Shown piece by piece: positions 36,744-46,077 of a DNA stretch of 64,000 bases. The notes below the pieces were generated by a model, which had not been told where the DNA came from, made no database searches, and saw only the letters and a program-made list of their open reading frames with translations. Position 1 is the first letter of the stretch. Every line of letters begins with the position of its first letter. Source of the stretch: Rhizobium vallis. Its GTDB lineage: Bacteria > Pseudomonadota > Alphaproteobacteria > Rhizobiales > Rhizobiaceae. The position numbers and the translations under genes are program-made. The stretch covers positions 900,001 through 964,000 of the forward strand of contig NZ_ML133686.1 of the NCBI RefSeq assembly GCF_003985155.1, given 5' to 3'.

Positions 36744-37388
36744 ATGACAAAAGATTGTCGCATTTCCACTTGCAAGACTGGCATCGCATTCATTGCCGGC
36801 GCATTTGCCCTTATTCTGACGGCCTCGGGCGTGGGCGCGCAGCAGGCGACGGCCACTATGCCGGGCATGAAGCTTTCCAACGACCAGCCAATCCAGATCG
36901 AAAGCGACAAGCTGGAAATCCACGATCAGGAGCACACGGCCCTCTTCACCGGCAACGTCAAGGTCGTGCAGGGCACGACGACGATGCAGTCCGGCAAGAT
37001 GACCGTCTATTACAAGGACAAGGCGGCAAAGTCGGGTGCCGCTGCGCCGGCTCAACCCGAGGCAAAGCCGCAGCAGTCGGGCTCGCTCGCGTCGGGAAGC
37101 GCTGATATCGACAAGATCCTGGTGACGGACAAGGTTTACCTGGTCTCGGGCACGCAGACGGCGACCGCCGATGATGGCAATTTCGACATGGCCTCGCAGA
37201 CCTTCATCCTGACGGCGGATGACGGAAATAAGGTTATCCTGTCGGACGGGCCGAACGTCTTTACCGGCTGCAAGCTGACCGTTCACATGCAAACCGGACA
37301 GGCGGAACTTGAAAGCTGCGGCGGGCGTGTCCAGATTCAGCTCGATCCGAAGTCGCAGCCGTCTACAACGCAGCAGAAGCAGAACTGA
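36744..37388 (+). CDS. lptA: LPS transport periplasmic protein LptA (OstA-like)
   Basis: A 214-residue periplasmic protein with a signal peptide (about 1-33, ending near SGVGAQQ) and an OstA-like domain (PIQIESDKLEIHDQEHTALFTGNVKVVQG). It forms the bridge that carries LPS from LptC to LptD. An Ala/Pro-rich insert near residues 90-115 (AAPAQPEAKPQQ) interrupts the domain, as in related rhizobial proteins. It follows lptC by 15 bases. Confidence 0.93.
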   Translation: MTKDCRISTCKTGIAFIAGAFALILTASGVGAQQATATMPGMKLSNDQPIQIESDKLEIHDQEHTALFTGNVKVVQGTTTMQSGKMTVYYKDKAAKSGAAAPAQPEAKPQQSGSLASGSADIDKILVTDKVYLVSGTQTATADDGNFDMASQTFILTADDGNKVILSDGPNVFTGCKLTVHMQTGQAELESCGGRVQIQLDPKSQPSTTQQKQN

Positions 37389-37404
37389 GAAGCCGGCCTC
37401 CCAC

Positions 37405-38205
37405 GTGAAATTAACATCGCTATCCACCATGTTCGGCAAGCCTGAGCCGCAAGCTGCGGGTGCCGCCGACAAAAGTCGTTATCAGGGAACGCTGATCGCA
37501 CGTGGTCTGACGAAGACCTATGCGACGCGCCGCGTCGTCAATGGCGTTTCGCTGGTGGTGCGCCGTGGCGAGGCCGTCGGGCTGCTCGGTCCGAACGGCG
37601 CCGGCAAGACCACCTGTTTTTACATGATCACCGGCCTTGTGCCGGTGGACGAAGGCACGATCGAGATCGACGGAAACGACGTCACGACCATGCCGATGTA
37701 CCGCCGCTCGCGCCTTGGCGTCGGTTACCTCCCGCAGGAAGCCTCGATCTTCCGCGGACTGACGGTGGAAGAAAATATCCGCGCCGTTCTCGAAGTGCAT
37801 GTGAAGGACAAGGCCGAGCGTGAGCAGAAGCTGAACGAACTTCTGGAGGAGTTTCATATCCAGAAGCTGCGCAAAAGCGCTGCCGTCGCGCTTTCCGGCG
37901 GTGAGCGCCGTCGCCTCGAAATTGCTCGTGCCCTTGCGACCGACCCGACCTTCATGCTGCTCGACGAACCCTTTGCCGGCGTCGACCCGATCTCGGTCGC
38001 CGACATCCAGAACCTCGTTCACCACCTGACGGCACGCGGCATCGGCGTTCTGATCACCGACCACAATGTGCGCGAGACGCTGGGCCTCATCGACCGCGCC
38101 TACATCATTCACGCCGGTGAGGTGCTGACCCACGGCCGGGCGAACGACATCGTCAACAATCCCGAAGTACGCCGGCTCTATCTCGGTGACAATTTCAGCC
38201 TTTGA
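37405..38205 (+). CDS. lptB: LPS export ABC transporter ATP-binding protein LptB
   Basis: An ABC ATPase of about 266 residues that powers LPS extraction. Walker A GPNGAGKTT, the Q-loop LPQEASIFRGLT, signature LSGGERRRLEIARAL, Walker B FMLLDEPFAGVD and the switch TDHNV are all intact. The start is uncertain: GTG at 37405 (reading VKLTSLST) matches related proteins, while ATG at 37429 (MFGKPEPQ) is also possible. Neither has a strong ribosome site. An N-terminal extension of about 30 residues precedes the ABC core, as in other rhizobia. Confidence 0.95.
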   Translation: MKLTSLSTMFGKPEPQAAGAADKSRYQGTLIARGLTKTYATRRVVNGVSLVVRRGEAVGLLGPNGAGKTTCFYMITGLVPVDEGTIEIDGNDVTTMPMYRRSRLGVGYLPQEASIFRGLTVEENIRAVLEVHVKDKAEREQKLNELLEEFHIQKLRKSAAVALSGGERRRLEIARALATDPTFMLLDEPFAGVDPISVADIQNLVHHLTARGIGVLITDHNVRETLGLIDRAYIIHAGEVLTHGRANDIVNNPEVRRLYLGDNFSL

Positions 38206-38209
38206 CGCC

Positions 38210-38320
38210 AGATCCGAATGATTTTAGGCCGCATCGGCCTAAAATCTCAATGTGGATCTAATTCAAAGGATGGCGGCATGATGTCGTCCGAAAACCGCAC
38301 ACACTTTTCGGCAGTCGCAG
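38210..38320. repeat. Two-part palindromic intergenic repeat, copy 2
   Basis: Part A: AGATCC (38210-38215) pairs with GGATCT (38254-38259), and inside it GATTTTAGGCCG (38220-38231) pairs perfectly with its complement at 38235-38246 around a 3-base loop. Part B (about 38274-38320) contains GTCCGAAAACCGC and TTTTCGG. The order and core words match copy 1 at 11433-11541. It begins five bases after the lptB stop and lies in the rpoN leader. Confidence 0.75.
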
Positions 38321-38456
38321 AAATTCACCTTGTGGCATAGTTCCACTTGACCAAATCCAATAAAAAAGCAATTTTTGGGCCAAGTTGGATTTCCGTGGCC
38401 TGAAGCGTTGATCGGACGCGGTTTCCCAAGGAATCGTGGGGAGTTTCGCGTCCGTC

Positions 38457-40016
38457 ATGGCACTGTCCGCCAATCTTTTCCTGCGCCAGAACCAGTCCCT
38501 GGTGATGACACCGCAACTGATGCAATCCATCCAGTTGCTGCAGATGACCCATTTTGAACTCACCCAGTTCATCGCCCAGGAAGTGGAGAAAAACCCGCTG
38601 CTCGAATTTCCGTCGAATGACGGCGAGGCGGGCAGCGAGCGCGGCGAAGCCGAGGATGGAGAGTATGGCCGTCAGCCGGAGGACGCCGCCTCGGACGACG
38701 GCTACGACAACCGCACCGAGGCGCTCTCCAGCGACTGGTACGACAACGGCGGCAGCGCCAGCACGAGCCGGCTGAACGACGAACTCGACGCCAACTATAC
38801 CAATGTCTTTCCCGACGACAGCGCGCCGCAGCGCCTCGATGCGCCGGAACTTGTCAGCCAGTGGAAATCGATGCCGGGCAGCGGCGAGGTCGCCGACTAC
38901 GATCTCGATGATTTCGTCGCCGGCCAGGTATCGCTGCGCGATCATCTTGCTCAACAGCTTCCCTTCGTCCTGCCTGATATGGCCGACCGGCTGATCGCGC
39001 AGAACTTCGTCGATCAGCTCGATGATTGCGGTTATCTGCAGACCGATATCGCCGAGGCCGGCGAGAGGCTGGGCACGAGTCTTGCGCAGACCGAGCGCGT
39101 GCTCGCCGCCCTTCAGACGCTTGATCCGCCGGGCGTTTTTGCCCGCAGCCTCGCCGAATGCCTGGCGATCCAGCTCAAGCAGAAAGATCGTTACGACCCT
39201 GCCATGCAGGCACTGGTCGAAAATCTCGAACTCCTGGCGCGGCGCGATTTCGCCACGCTGAAGCGGCTCTGCGGCGTCGACGAGGAAGACCTTCTCGACA
39301 TGCTCGGCGAGATCCGCCAGCTCAATCCGAAGCCCGGCAGCGGTTTCGAGACTGGCGTTTCCGAAGCGATCATGCCTGACGTTGTTGTCAGGCCCTCCTC
39401 GGATTCCGGTTGGCTGGTCGAGCTCAATCCGGATACGCTGCCGCGCGTGCTTGTTAATCAGTCCTATTTTTCCCGCGTGACCAGGAATGGCGAGGATCAC
39501 GCCTTCCTCTCCGAGTGCCTGCAGAGCGCCAACTGGTTGACGCGCAGCCTTGACCAGCGAGCAAAGACCATCATGAAGGTGGCAAGCGAGATCGTCCGCC
39601 AGCAGGATGCCTTCCTGCTGCACGGCGTCGATCACCTGCGCCCGCTGAACCTGAAGACGGTCGCGGAGGCGATCAAGATGCATGAATCCACAGTCAGCCG
39701 CGTCACTTCGAACAAATACATGCTGACGCCGCGCGGCCTATTCGAGCTCAAATATTTCTTCACCGTTTCGATCAGCGCCGTCGAGGGTGGCGACAGCCAT
39801 TCGGCCGAGGCCGTCCGTCACAAGATCCGCGCACTGATCATGCAGGAGAGCCCGGACGCAGTACTGTCCGACGACGACATCGTCGACATGCTGAAGAAGG
39901 GCGGCATCGATCTCGCCCGCCGTACGGTTGCCAAATACAGGGAAGCGATGAACATCGCTTCCTCGGTCCAGCGCCGCCGCGAGAAGCGGGCGCTTGCCAA
40001 GGTCGCCGGCTTCTGA
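38457..40016 (+). CDS. rpoN: RNA polymerase sigma-54 factor RpoN
   Basis: A 519-residue sigma factor for nitrogen, dicarboxylate transport and other enhancer-driven genes. The Gln-rich activator-contact region I (LFLRQNQSLVMTPQLMQSIQ) opens the protein, an acidic region II follows (about 50-120), then the core-binding and helix-turn-helix regions (AIKMHESTVSRVTSNKYM) and the RpoN box ARRTVAKYRE near the end. ATG 38457 (MALSANLF) matches rhizobial RpoN; an upstream GTG at 38436 is possible. It follows lptB after a repeat of 110 bases. A hairpin lies just past its stop (40024-40047). Confidence 0.97.
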   Translation: MALSANLFLRQNQSLVMTPQLMQSIQLLQMTHFELTQFIAQEVEKNPLLEFPSNDGEAGSERGEAEDGEYGRQPEDAASDDGYDNRTEALSSDWYDNGGSASTSRLNDELDANYTNVFPDDSAPQRLDAPELVSQWKSMPGSGEVADYDLDDFVAGQVSLRDHLAQQLPFVLPDMADRLIAQNFVDQLDDCGYLQTDIAEAGERLGTSLAQTERVLAALQTLDPPGVFARSLAECLAIQLKQKDRYDPAMQALVENLELLARRDFATLKRLCGVDEEDLLDMLGEIRQLNPKPGSGFETGVSEAIMPDVVVRPSSDSGWLVELNPDTLPRVLVNQSYFSRVTRNGEDHAFLSECLQSANWLTRSLDQRAKTIMKVASEIVRQQDAFLLHGVDHLRPLNLKTVAEAIKMHESTVSRVTSNKYMLTPRGLFELKYFFTVSISAVEGGDSHSAEAVRHKIRALIMQESPDAVLSDDDIVDMLKKGGIDLARRTVAKYREAMNIASSVQRRREKRALAKVAGF

Positions 40017-40023
40017 CGCGGCA

Positions 40024-40047
40024 ATGCTTCGGCCTTGATCGAAGCAT
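40024..40047 (+). other. Hairpin downstream of rpoN
   Basis: ATGCTTCG pairs perfectly with CGAAGCAT over an 8-base loop, eight bases past the rpoN stop codon. No T run follows, so it is not a canonical terminator. It might stabilise the mRNA end or act with Rho. Confidence 0.4.
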
Positions 40048-40104
40048 CCTTCCATGAATCTCGCTATCTCTCTGATGTTTTGAGATAACAGCGAAGTGCA
40101 ACCT

Positions 40105-41028
40105 ATGACGCCACAAAATCCGAACCTTGCCAGAGAACTTTCCCTGCTGCTGGCACTGGCGACCCTCTGGGGTTCCTCCTACACCTTCATCAAGATCGGC
40201 GTCGAGACCATCCCGCCGGTGACTTTGATCGCCGCACGCACATTGATCGCCGGCGCCATTCTGCTTGCCGTCCTGCGGCACCGGCAGGTCCGGCTGCCGA
40301 GCGATCGCCAGACATGGCGGCGGTTTTTTCTCCAGGCCTGTCTGAACAGCGTCATTCCCTTCACGTTGATCGCCTGGGCCGAACAGTCGGTCGATGCCGG
40401 ACTGGCGGTGATCCTCAATTCGGCTACGCCGATCTTCACCTTCCTGCTGACGGTGCTGATAACTCGCCATGAGCAGGCAACGACGCGGAAGCTCTTCGGG
40501 GTGATCGCCGGACTTGCTGGCATCTGTCTCGTCATCGGCGTCGAAGCGATCGGTGGTCTCGGCGAAAGCCTGATGGCGCAGCTCGCCATTATCGCGGCGA
40601 CCATCTGCTATGCAGGTGCCGCGATTTTCGGCAAGAACTTCAGAGGGCTCGATCCTGCCGTGCCGGCCGCCGGCTCGTTGATCTCAGGCGCCGTCATTCT
40701 CCTGCCCGTGAGCCTGGTGGTCGATCGGCCGTGGGAGCTCAGTCCTTCGGCGGCTTCGATCCTGGCGCTGCTTGCTCTCTCTGCCTTTTCGACGGCCCTT
40801 GCCTTTGCGATCTATTTCCGTCTCGTCCAGACGCTGGGATCGGTCGGAACGACCTCGCAGGCCTATCTCAGAGTGCCTATCGGTGTTGCGATCGGCATCG
40901 TCTTCCTGGGCGAAAGGCTGAGTTCGACGGCCTGGATCGGACTTGCTTGCGTCATTGCGGGTGTCGCCGCCATGACGATGCCTCGCAGAAGCGAATACCG
41001 TGCGGCGCAAAGCGCGGGAAATCGATGA
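40105..41028 (+). CDS. EamA (DMT superfamily) membrane transporter
   Basis: A 307-residue protein with about 10 membrane segments arranged as two EamA repeats (opening LLLALATLWGSSYTFIKIGVE; second half from about residue 150). Such proteins export amino acids or other small metabolites; the substrate is unknown. ATG 40105 is preferred over a GTG three codons earlier. In R. etli, hpf has been described directly downstream of rpoN, so this gene appears to be an added one. It is on the same strand and could share the rpoN transcript. Confidence 0.88.
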   Translation: MTPQNPNLARELSLLLALATLWGSSYTFIKIGVETIPPVTLIAARTLIAGAILLAVLRHRQVRLPSDRQTWRRFFLQACLNSVIPFTLIAWAEQSVDAGLAVILNSATPIFTFLLTVLITRHEQATTRKLFGVIAGLAGICLVIGVEAIGGLGESLMAQLAIIAATICYAGAAIFGKNFRGLDPAVPAAGSLISGAVILLPVSLVVDRPWELSPSAASILALLALSAFSTALAFAIYFRLVQTLGSVGTTSQAYLRVPIGVAIGIVFLGERLSSTAWIGLACVIAGVAAMTMPRRSEYRAAQSAGNR

Positions 41029-41089
41029 GGTGAGACCGACGCAGATTGTGGCCCTATTGACTTTTCGGTAACCTCTGTCTAGAAGCCCG

Positions 41090-41131
41090 CCGCAATCGAT
41101 GCCGCAATCGATGCCGCAATCGATGCCGCAA
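41090..41131. repeat. Tandem 12-bp repeat between the EamA gene and hpf
   Basis: Three perfect tandem copies of CCGCAATCGATG (41090-41125) are followed by half of a fourth (CCGCAA). Each copy holds an ATCGAT palindrome. The copies are identical, which points to recent slippage or a young duplication. It lies about 60 bases past the EamA stop and 150 bases ahead of hpf. Confidence 0.85.
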
Positions 41132-41278
41132 ACGGCGTCAGGAGTTATCCCCATCATCCCGAGGACGCCAAGGACCCGCAGGCTTCAGCGATCTTGCTTG
41201 AGATTGCGCGAAGTGCTTGGATGAACCTGAGGCTTGGCGTAAACTGATACCCGCAAACGACATAAGAAGGGAAACTCC

Positions 41279-41854
41279 ATGAGTGTGCGTGTATCCGGGA
41301 AACATATGGAAATTGGTGAATCGTTCCGTCAAAAGATCGAGGACCAAATTGGTATGGCCATCACGAAATACTTCGACGGGGGGTATTCCGGCCAGGTGAC
41401 CGTGGAAAAGGCGAGTTCCCGTTTTTCCGCAGATTGCAAGCTCCATCTCGACAGTGGCGTGGTTTTGCATGCGGCTGGTGAAGCAACCGATCCCCAGCTT
41501 GCTTTCGACGCCGCTTCCGAGCGCATCGAAAAGCGTTTGCGCCGCTACAAGCGCAAGCTGAAGGACCATCATGCAGGAAACCATCTGAACGGTTTTGCAG
41601 AGGTCTCCTACACGGTCATGGATTCCGTTCCTGATCACGAAGATGAAATTCCCGACGATTTCGCCCCGGCGATCGTCGCTGAAAGCACCAAGCAGCTGAA
41701 GACCATGTCCGTCGCTACCGCCGTGATGGCGCTCGACATGACCGACGAGCCGCTTCTCCTGTTCCGCAGCCCCGGCAAGGAACATCTGAACATTGTTTAC
41801 CGTCGGCACGACGGAAATATTGGCTGGATCGATTCAGCCAATATCAAAGGCTGA
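41279..41854 (+). CDS. hpf: Ribosome hibernation promoting factor, long form
   Basis: A 191-residue long-type HPF (YfiA family). The N-terminal ribosome-binding domain (about 1-105; SVRVSGKHMEIGESFRQKIEDQI) is followed by a linker and a C-terminal dimerisation domain (about 130-188; ending LNIVYRRHDGNIGWI). The long form joins two 70S ribosomes into an inactive 100S dimer in resting cells. GAAGGGAAA ahead of the ATG can serve as the ribosome site. ptsN follows by 70 bases. Confidence 0.94.
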   Translation: MSVRVSGKHMEIGESFRQKIEDQIGMAITKYFDGGYSGQVTVEKASSRFSADCKLHLDSGVVLHAAGEATDPQLAFDAASERIEKRLRRYKRKLKDHHAGNHLNGFAEVSYTVMDSVPDHEDEIPDDFAPAIVAESTKQLKTMSVATAVMALDMTDEPLLLFRSPGKEHLNIVYRRHDGNIGWIDSANIKG

Positions 41855-41924
41855 GATCAGGATGGTGAGCGGCGGTCATTGCCGCCGCTCCTTCATTTGA
41901 TCCCGGCGACAGAAGGAAAAAGAA

Positions 41925-42389
41925 ATGGCATTGGCAGATTTGCTCCATCAGGATGCGATCATTCCCGCCCTCAGAGTAAATTCCAAGAAACAGTTGCTTC
42001 AGGAATTGGCAGCAAGAGCCTCCAGAATCACGGGGCTTGCCGAGCGGGAGATCTTCGACGTGATCCTGCAGCGCGAACGCCTGGGCTCGACGGGCGTCGG
42101 CAACGGCATCGCCATTCCCCACGGCAAGCTTGTGAACATCCATTCGATCGTCGGCATCTTCGCCCGACTGGAGCAGCCGGTCGATTTCGAGGCGCTGGAC
42201 GACCAGCCAGTTGATCTGGTGTTCCTGCTGCTTGCGCCCGAAGGTGCTGGCGCCGATCATCTCAAGGCTCTGTCGCGTATCGCCCGCGTCCTGCGCGATC
42301 ATGATCTGGTCGCAAAATTGCGCGCGACCGATTCCGGCTCGGCAATCTACGCTTTCCTCAACGAAGAGCAGACCTCGAACGCCGCCTGA
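41925..42389 (+). CDS. ptsN: Nitrogen-regulatory phosphotransferase protein EIIA-Ntr
   Basis: A 154-residue EIIA protein with the phosphorylated His66 in NGIAIPHGKL. It receives phosphate through PtsP and NPr and adjusts potassium transport, carbon and nitrogen control; in R. leguminosarum it is tied to ABC transporter activity and to KdpDE. It closes the rpoN-hpf-ptsN string, whose order is widely conserved in Proteobacteria, and is followed by a strong terminator. Confidence 0.96.
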   Translation: MALADLLHQDAIIPALRVNSKKQLLQELAARASRITGLAEREIFDVILQRERLGSTGVGNGIAIPHGKLVNIHSIVGIFARLEQPVDFEALDDQPVDLVFLLLAPEGAGADHLKALSRIARVLRDHDLVAKLRATDSGSAIYAFLNEEQTSNAA

Positions 42390-42455
42390 CGCCTGTCACG
42401 CAAACCGTGCAGCGGTTTTGCGATAACGATACGCAAAAAATATCGATCCCCAAAT

Positions 42456-42489
42456 GAAAAAGGCGCCTGGTCTCCCAGGCGCCTTTTTC
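42456..42489. terminator. Bidirectional rho-independent terminator between ptsN and the chemoreceptor gene
   Basis: GAAAAAGGCGCCTGG pairs with CCAGGCGCCTTTTTC around a 4-base loop. The stem is G+C-rich and flanked by A and T runs, so it can work on both strands. It ends ptsN on the plus strand and the mcp gene on the minus strand. Confidence 0.93.
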
Positions 42490-42508
42490 ACTGTAAGCGG
42501 CTAAGCTG

Positions 42509-44848
42509 TCAGAATTCTTCCCAGTTGTCCTGCGCCACCGCAGTCGAACCGCGCGATACGGCAGCCGCGCGGCGAGGAGCCGGCGCGGCAACACGATGCG
42601 AAGGGGCTGCGACGACGGGCGCACGCATCTGCTGCGCGACGGAGGCGAGGGCCGCGGCGTTGCGGGAACCCGAGACCCTGAAGCGTGTGGCGAGCGCCTT
42701 CAGTGTCTGTGCCTCGTCGTTGAGGGCGACGCTTGCGGCAGTCGCTTCCTCCACCATCGCCGCATTCTGCTGCGTCACCTGGTCCATCTGGTTCATGGCC
42801 TGGTTGATTTCCTTCAGGCCGACGGCCTGTTCGCTGGCCGATGCGGAAATCTGCCGGATGAGGCCGCTAATGCCCATCACCTGTTCGGCGATCTTGTGCA
42901 GCGTGCCGCCGGCGCGCCCGACAAGATCGACGCCTTCCTTGACCTGGACGGCCGAGGTGTTGATCAGCGTCTTGATCTCCTTGGCGGCGTTGGCCGAACG
43001 CTGCGCGAGTTCCCGCACCTCCTGGGCGACGACGGCAAAACCCTTGCCGGCTTCGCCAGCGCGGGCGGCCTCGACGCCGGCATTCAGCGCCAGCAGGTTC
43101 GTCTGAAAGGCGATTTCGTCGATGACGCCAATGATCCGCGAAACCTCCGTCGAAGACTGTTCGATCCCCTGCATCGAGGCGATCGCCTTCTGCACCACTT
43201 CGCCCGATCTCTCGGCATCCTGGCAGGCGAGATTGACGTTGTCGGCGGCAGTGCGGGCATTGTCGGCACTGGAGTCGACCTGCGCGGTGAGCTCGTTGAG
43301 TGCAGCCGCCGTCTCTTCCAGGCTTGCCGCCTGCTGTTCGGTGCGCTTGGCGAGGTCGGAAGCGCTGTTGCTGATCTCACCGGTGCCGGAGCCGATATTG
43401 GCGACGCTGAAGGTCATCGTGTTGATGGTCTCTTCGAGGCTGACGAGGGCGGCGTTGAAATCCTGTTTCAACTTGCCGTATTCGCCGGGGAAGTCGTCGG
43501 TGATGCGGTACCCCAGATTGCCTTGCGACAGCTCGGAAAGCCCGGTGCCGACGATCGAAACGATATGGCGCTGCAGCGACACCGATTCCTGGCGTTCCGA
43601 TTCCGAACGGCTGCGTTCGGCTTCGGCGGCCTGCCGCTGGTTGGCGGCCTCGCTTTCGAGGCGCATGGTGTCGGCGAGTTTGAAGCGGAAGCCTTCAAGC
43701 GCCTTGGCAACGGAACCTATTTCGTCGGTGCGATCCTGAGCGGCGACCGGTTCGGAATATTTACCGTCGCTGAGCGCCTTGACGCTGGCGACGAGACCGC
43801 CAAGCGGCCGCTGTACGAACGAGCGGACGGCGAAATAGAGCGCGAGCATGACGGCGCCGAGGACGATCAGGCCATTGATGATCATCAGGTAGGTCTGGTC
43901 GCGAACCGGTGCGTTGATCGCCGTATGCGGCACGTCGACGAGGACGACCCAGGTGGCGTTGACGCCGGGAACAGCGAAGGGATAAACGACGCGGTCGAAG
44001 GGATCGAGGCCGTCGTAGGTGAGGTCTTTGACGAGACCGGGCTGCTTGTTCGACAGCGCCGATTTGACGACGTCGGCGCCTTCGCCGTCATATTGCTTGG
44101 TCATCAGGTCGGGCTTCGGCGCGACGATCCAGTTGCCGGCCTGCGACAGCAGCGTGACGCGGCCGGAGCCGAAGGGGTGCAGGGCCTGCAGCTTGTCGGT
44201 CAGCGACTTCAGCGAGATGTCCACACCGCCGACACCGATCATCTTGCCGCCCGACAGGACGGGATAGGAGATCGAGGTCAGCAGCGTCGGTACGTCGGTT
44301 CCCTGGGCCATGTAAGGCGTCGTGATTGCGCCCTTGCCGCTGTCGGCGGCGAGCTTCCACCATTCGGCGGCGTAATCGTTGTCGAAAGTCGAATACTGGA
44401 TGCCGCCGTCCTTGGTCTTCGACCAGTAGGGAGTAAAGGCGCCGTTCTTGTTGGTGCCTTCGTCATTGTTGTTGGCGATCTCCGTGGTCTTGCCGTCGAG
44501 CGCGCCGAGCTGTTCGCAGAACCAGCTGCCGAAGGCGAAGGCATTCTGTTCGAGATTGGCCTTCAGCACGTTGATCATGCCCTTGCGATCGAGCGATTTG
44601 CCTTCATGGCCGCGGCCGATAACGCCCGACATGGTGCGCGCGGCGCTGGCGAGTTCGCCGACATTGGCAGCAATTTCATTGGCGATCGATTTTGCCTCGA
44701 GATTGGCCTGATCCATCGTCAGCGTCTGGACGCGATCCCGGGTCTGGCCAATGAGGAAAAAGTTCGAAACGATCAGAACAAGCGCGATGGCGATGCCTGT
44801 AATGACGATGAGCTTCGCCGCAAGCGATTTCATGCGAAAAATGAACAT
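42509..44848 (-). CDS. Methyl-accepting chemotaxis protein with dCache-type sensor and NWEEF tail
   Basis: A membrane chemoreceptor of 779 residues. Membrane helix 1 is at about 11-33, a large periplasmic dCache-like sensor follows (about 34-320), helix 2 is near 325-347 (LMIINGLIVLGAVMLALYFA), then HAMP and the cytoplasmic signalling domain with the hairpin tip [20 protein letters not shown]. The last five residues are NWEEF, the kind of C-terminal pentapeptide that tethers CheR and CheB. ATG 44848 is chosen because GAGGA stands five bases before it. Ligand unknown. No che operon is adjacent. Confidence 0.93.
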   Translation of the reverse strand: MFIFRMKSLAAKLIVITGIAIALVLIVSNFFLIGQTRDRVQTLTMDQANLEAKSIANEIAANVGELASAARTMSGVIGRGHEGKSLDRKGMINVLKANLEQNAFAFGSWFCEQLGALDGKTTEIANNNDEGTNKNGAFTPYWSKTKDGGIQYSTFDNDYAAEWWKLAADSGKGAITTPYMAQGTDVPTLLTSISYPVLSGGKMIGVGGVDISLKSLTDKLQALHPFGSGRVTLLSQAGNWIVAPKPDLMTKQYDGEGADVVKSALSNKQPGLVKDLTYDGLDPFDRVVYPFAVPGVNATWVVLVDVPHTAINAPVRDQTYLMIINGLIVLGAVMLALYFAVRSFVQRPLGGLVASVKALSDGKYSEPVAAQDRTDEIGSVAKALEGFRFKLADTMRLESEAANQRQAAEAERSRSESERQESVSLQRHIVSIVGTGLSELSQGNLGYRITDDFPGEYGKLKQDFNAALVSLEETINTMTFSVANIGSGTGEISNSASDLAKRTEQQAASLEETAAALNELTAQVDSSADNARTAADNVNLACQDAERSGEVVQKAIASMQGIEQSSTEVSRIIGVIDEIAFQTNLLALNAGVEAARAGEAGKGFAVVAQEVRELAQRSANAAKEIKTLINTSAVQVKEGVDLVGRAGGTLHKIAEQVMGISGLIRQISASASEQAVGLKEINQAMNQMDQVTQQNAAMVEEATAASVALNDEAQTLKALATRFRVSGSRNAAALASVAQQMRAPVVAAPSHRVAAPAPRRAAAVSRGSTAVAQDNWEEF

Positions 44849-45091
44849 AGGGTCCTCGGGCAAGGATACGCCGAATGGGCATTCTCCGGCGCAGGAGCGA
44901 AGGCCTCGCTCCGTCATGGAGCAGCCGCGTGGATGACCGGATCTCAAAAACAGCAGAAGCCGGCGACCACGAGCAAGATCGCCAGATATCTCTTAAATTT
45001 GAATGAAACTTTAGCTGCTTGCCCGAGGAAAACCGCAGGAATTCCCTTAAAATCAAGGGTCTCTTTCGACGGCTTCGCAAAAGAGACGGAG

Positions 45092-45991
45092 CTATATCCT
45101 GTCTGCGACTTCCTCGCTCGAGGGGATCGAAGGCTGCGCCCCGGCCTTGAGGCACGCGAGCGAACCGGCAACGGCCGCGCGGCGCAGCGCCGTTGCAAAA
45201 TCGAGCCCGTCATCGAGGCTCGCGGCGAAATAGCCGCAGAAGGTGTCTCCCGCGCCGACCGTATCGACGGGCTCGATCACCAGGCCCTGAGCCCTTGAAA
45301 TCGCCCCGTCGCGAATAGCGATAACCCCATCGCCGCCAAGCGTCACGATCAGCGTCTGGCCGGTCTCCTGATGCAGGCGGACGAGTGCTGCCTCGCGCGC
45401 GGCGGCATCCATGCCGTTCTGTCCCGCGAGCCGCTCGAACTCGGTCTCATTGGCAATGACGATATCGGCAAGCCGGCCAAGACGCGGCGCGTCGGGGATC
45501 AGCGGAGCGAGGTTGAGAATGCTGGTGACGCCTTTGGCGCGGGCGGCCGACAGCGCGCGCTCGACGGCCGCGACGGGCACTTCGAGCTGCAGCATCAGGA
45601 TATCACCTTCGTCCATGCCGCCGACCGCCGTTGCGGCATCAGCTGATGTGACGAGGCCGTTGGCGCCGGGAACGACGGCAATCATGTTTTCTCCGTCGCC
45701 GCCGACAAGGATCAGCGCCGTGCCGGTGGGGCCATCGACATGGCTGACGAGAGAAAGGTCGGTTCCCGCATCATCGAGCAGGGCAAGGGCGTCGGCGGCG
45801 AAGGCATCCTTGCCGACGGCGCCGGCCATATGCACATAGCGACCGGCGCGCTGCGCCGCCAGCGCCTGGTTGGCGCCCTTGCCGCCAGCGGCCGTGGCAA
45901 AACCGTTGCCGGCAACGGTTTCGCCGGGTTTCGGCAGGCGTTCGGTCGTGGCGATGAGATCCATGTTGATGGACCCGAAAACTGTAATCAT
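45092..45991 (-). CDS. rbsK: Ribokinase
   Basis: A 299-residue PfkB-family sugar kinase. The N-terminal substrate motif AAGGKGANQALAA (about 34-46) and the C-terminal DTVGAGDTFCGYF motif with catalytic D249 are typical of ribokinase, which makes ribose 5-phosphate. No ribose ABC transporter or rbsD is adjacent, so related nucleoside sugars are also possible. It is on the same strand as rmuC, 86 bases downstream of it. Confidence 0.88.
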   Translation of the reverse strand: MITVFGSINMDLIATTERLPKPGETVAGNGFATAAGGKGANQALAAQRAGRYVHMAGAVGKDAFAADALALLDDAGTDLSLVSHVDGPTGTALILVGGDGENMIAVVPGANGLVTSADAATAVGGMDEGDILMLQLEVPVAAVERALSAARAKGVTSILNLAPLIPDAPRLGRLADIVIANETEFERLAGQNGMDAAAREAALVRLHQETGQTLIVTLGGDGVIAIRDGAISRAQGLVIEPVDTVGAGDTFCGYFAASLDDGLDFATALRRAAVAGSLACLKAGAQPSIPSSEEVADRI

Positions 45992-46077
45992 GAAGGTGCC
46001 TCGTCATCTGGAGCCTGCGCGCGACAGCATGCTCCAACTCTTCGATAGAATTGCGGGCGCGACACTGCCCGAAGCGG

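Noticed and set aside
38353..38392. Inverted repeat AAATCCAA/TTGGATTT upstream of rpoN and possible sigma-54 self-regulated promoter
   Set aside because: No GG/GC pair with the 10-base spacing of a -24/-12 promoter was seen; the inverted repeat alone is short and widely spaced.
42596..45298. Very long open frame opposite the chemoreceptor and ribokinase genes
   Set aside because: It is antisense to well-supported genes and its translation has no domain; such frames are common opposite G+C-rich genes with strong codon bias.
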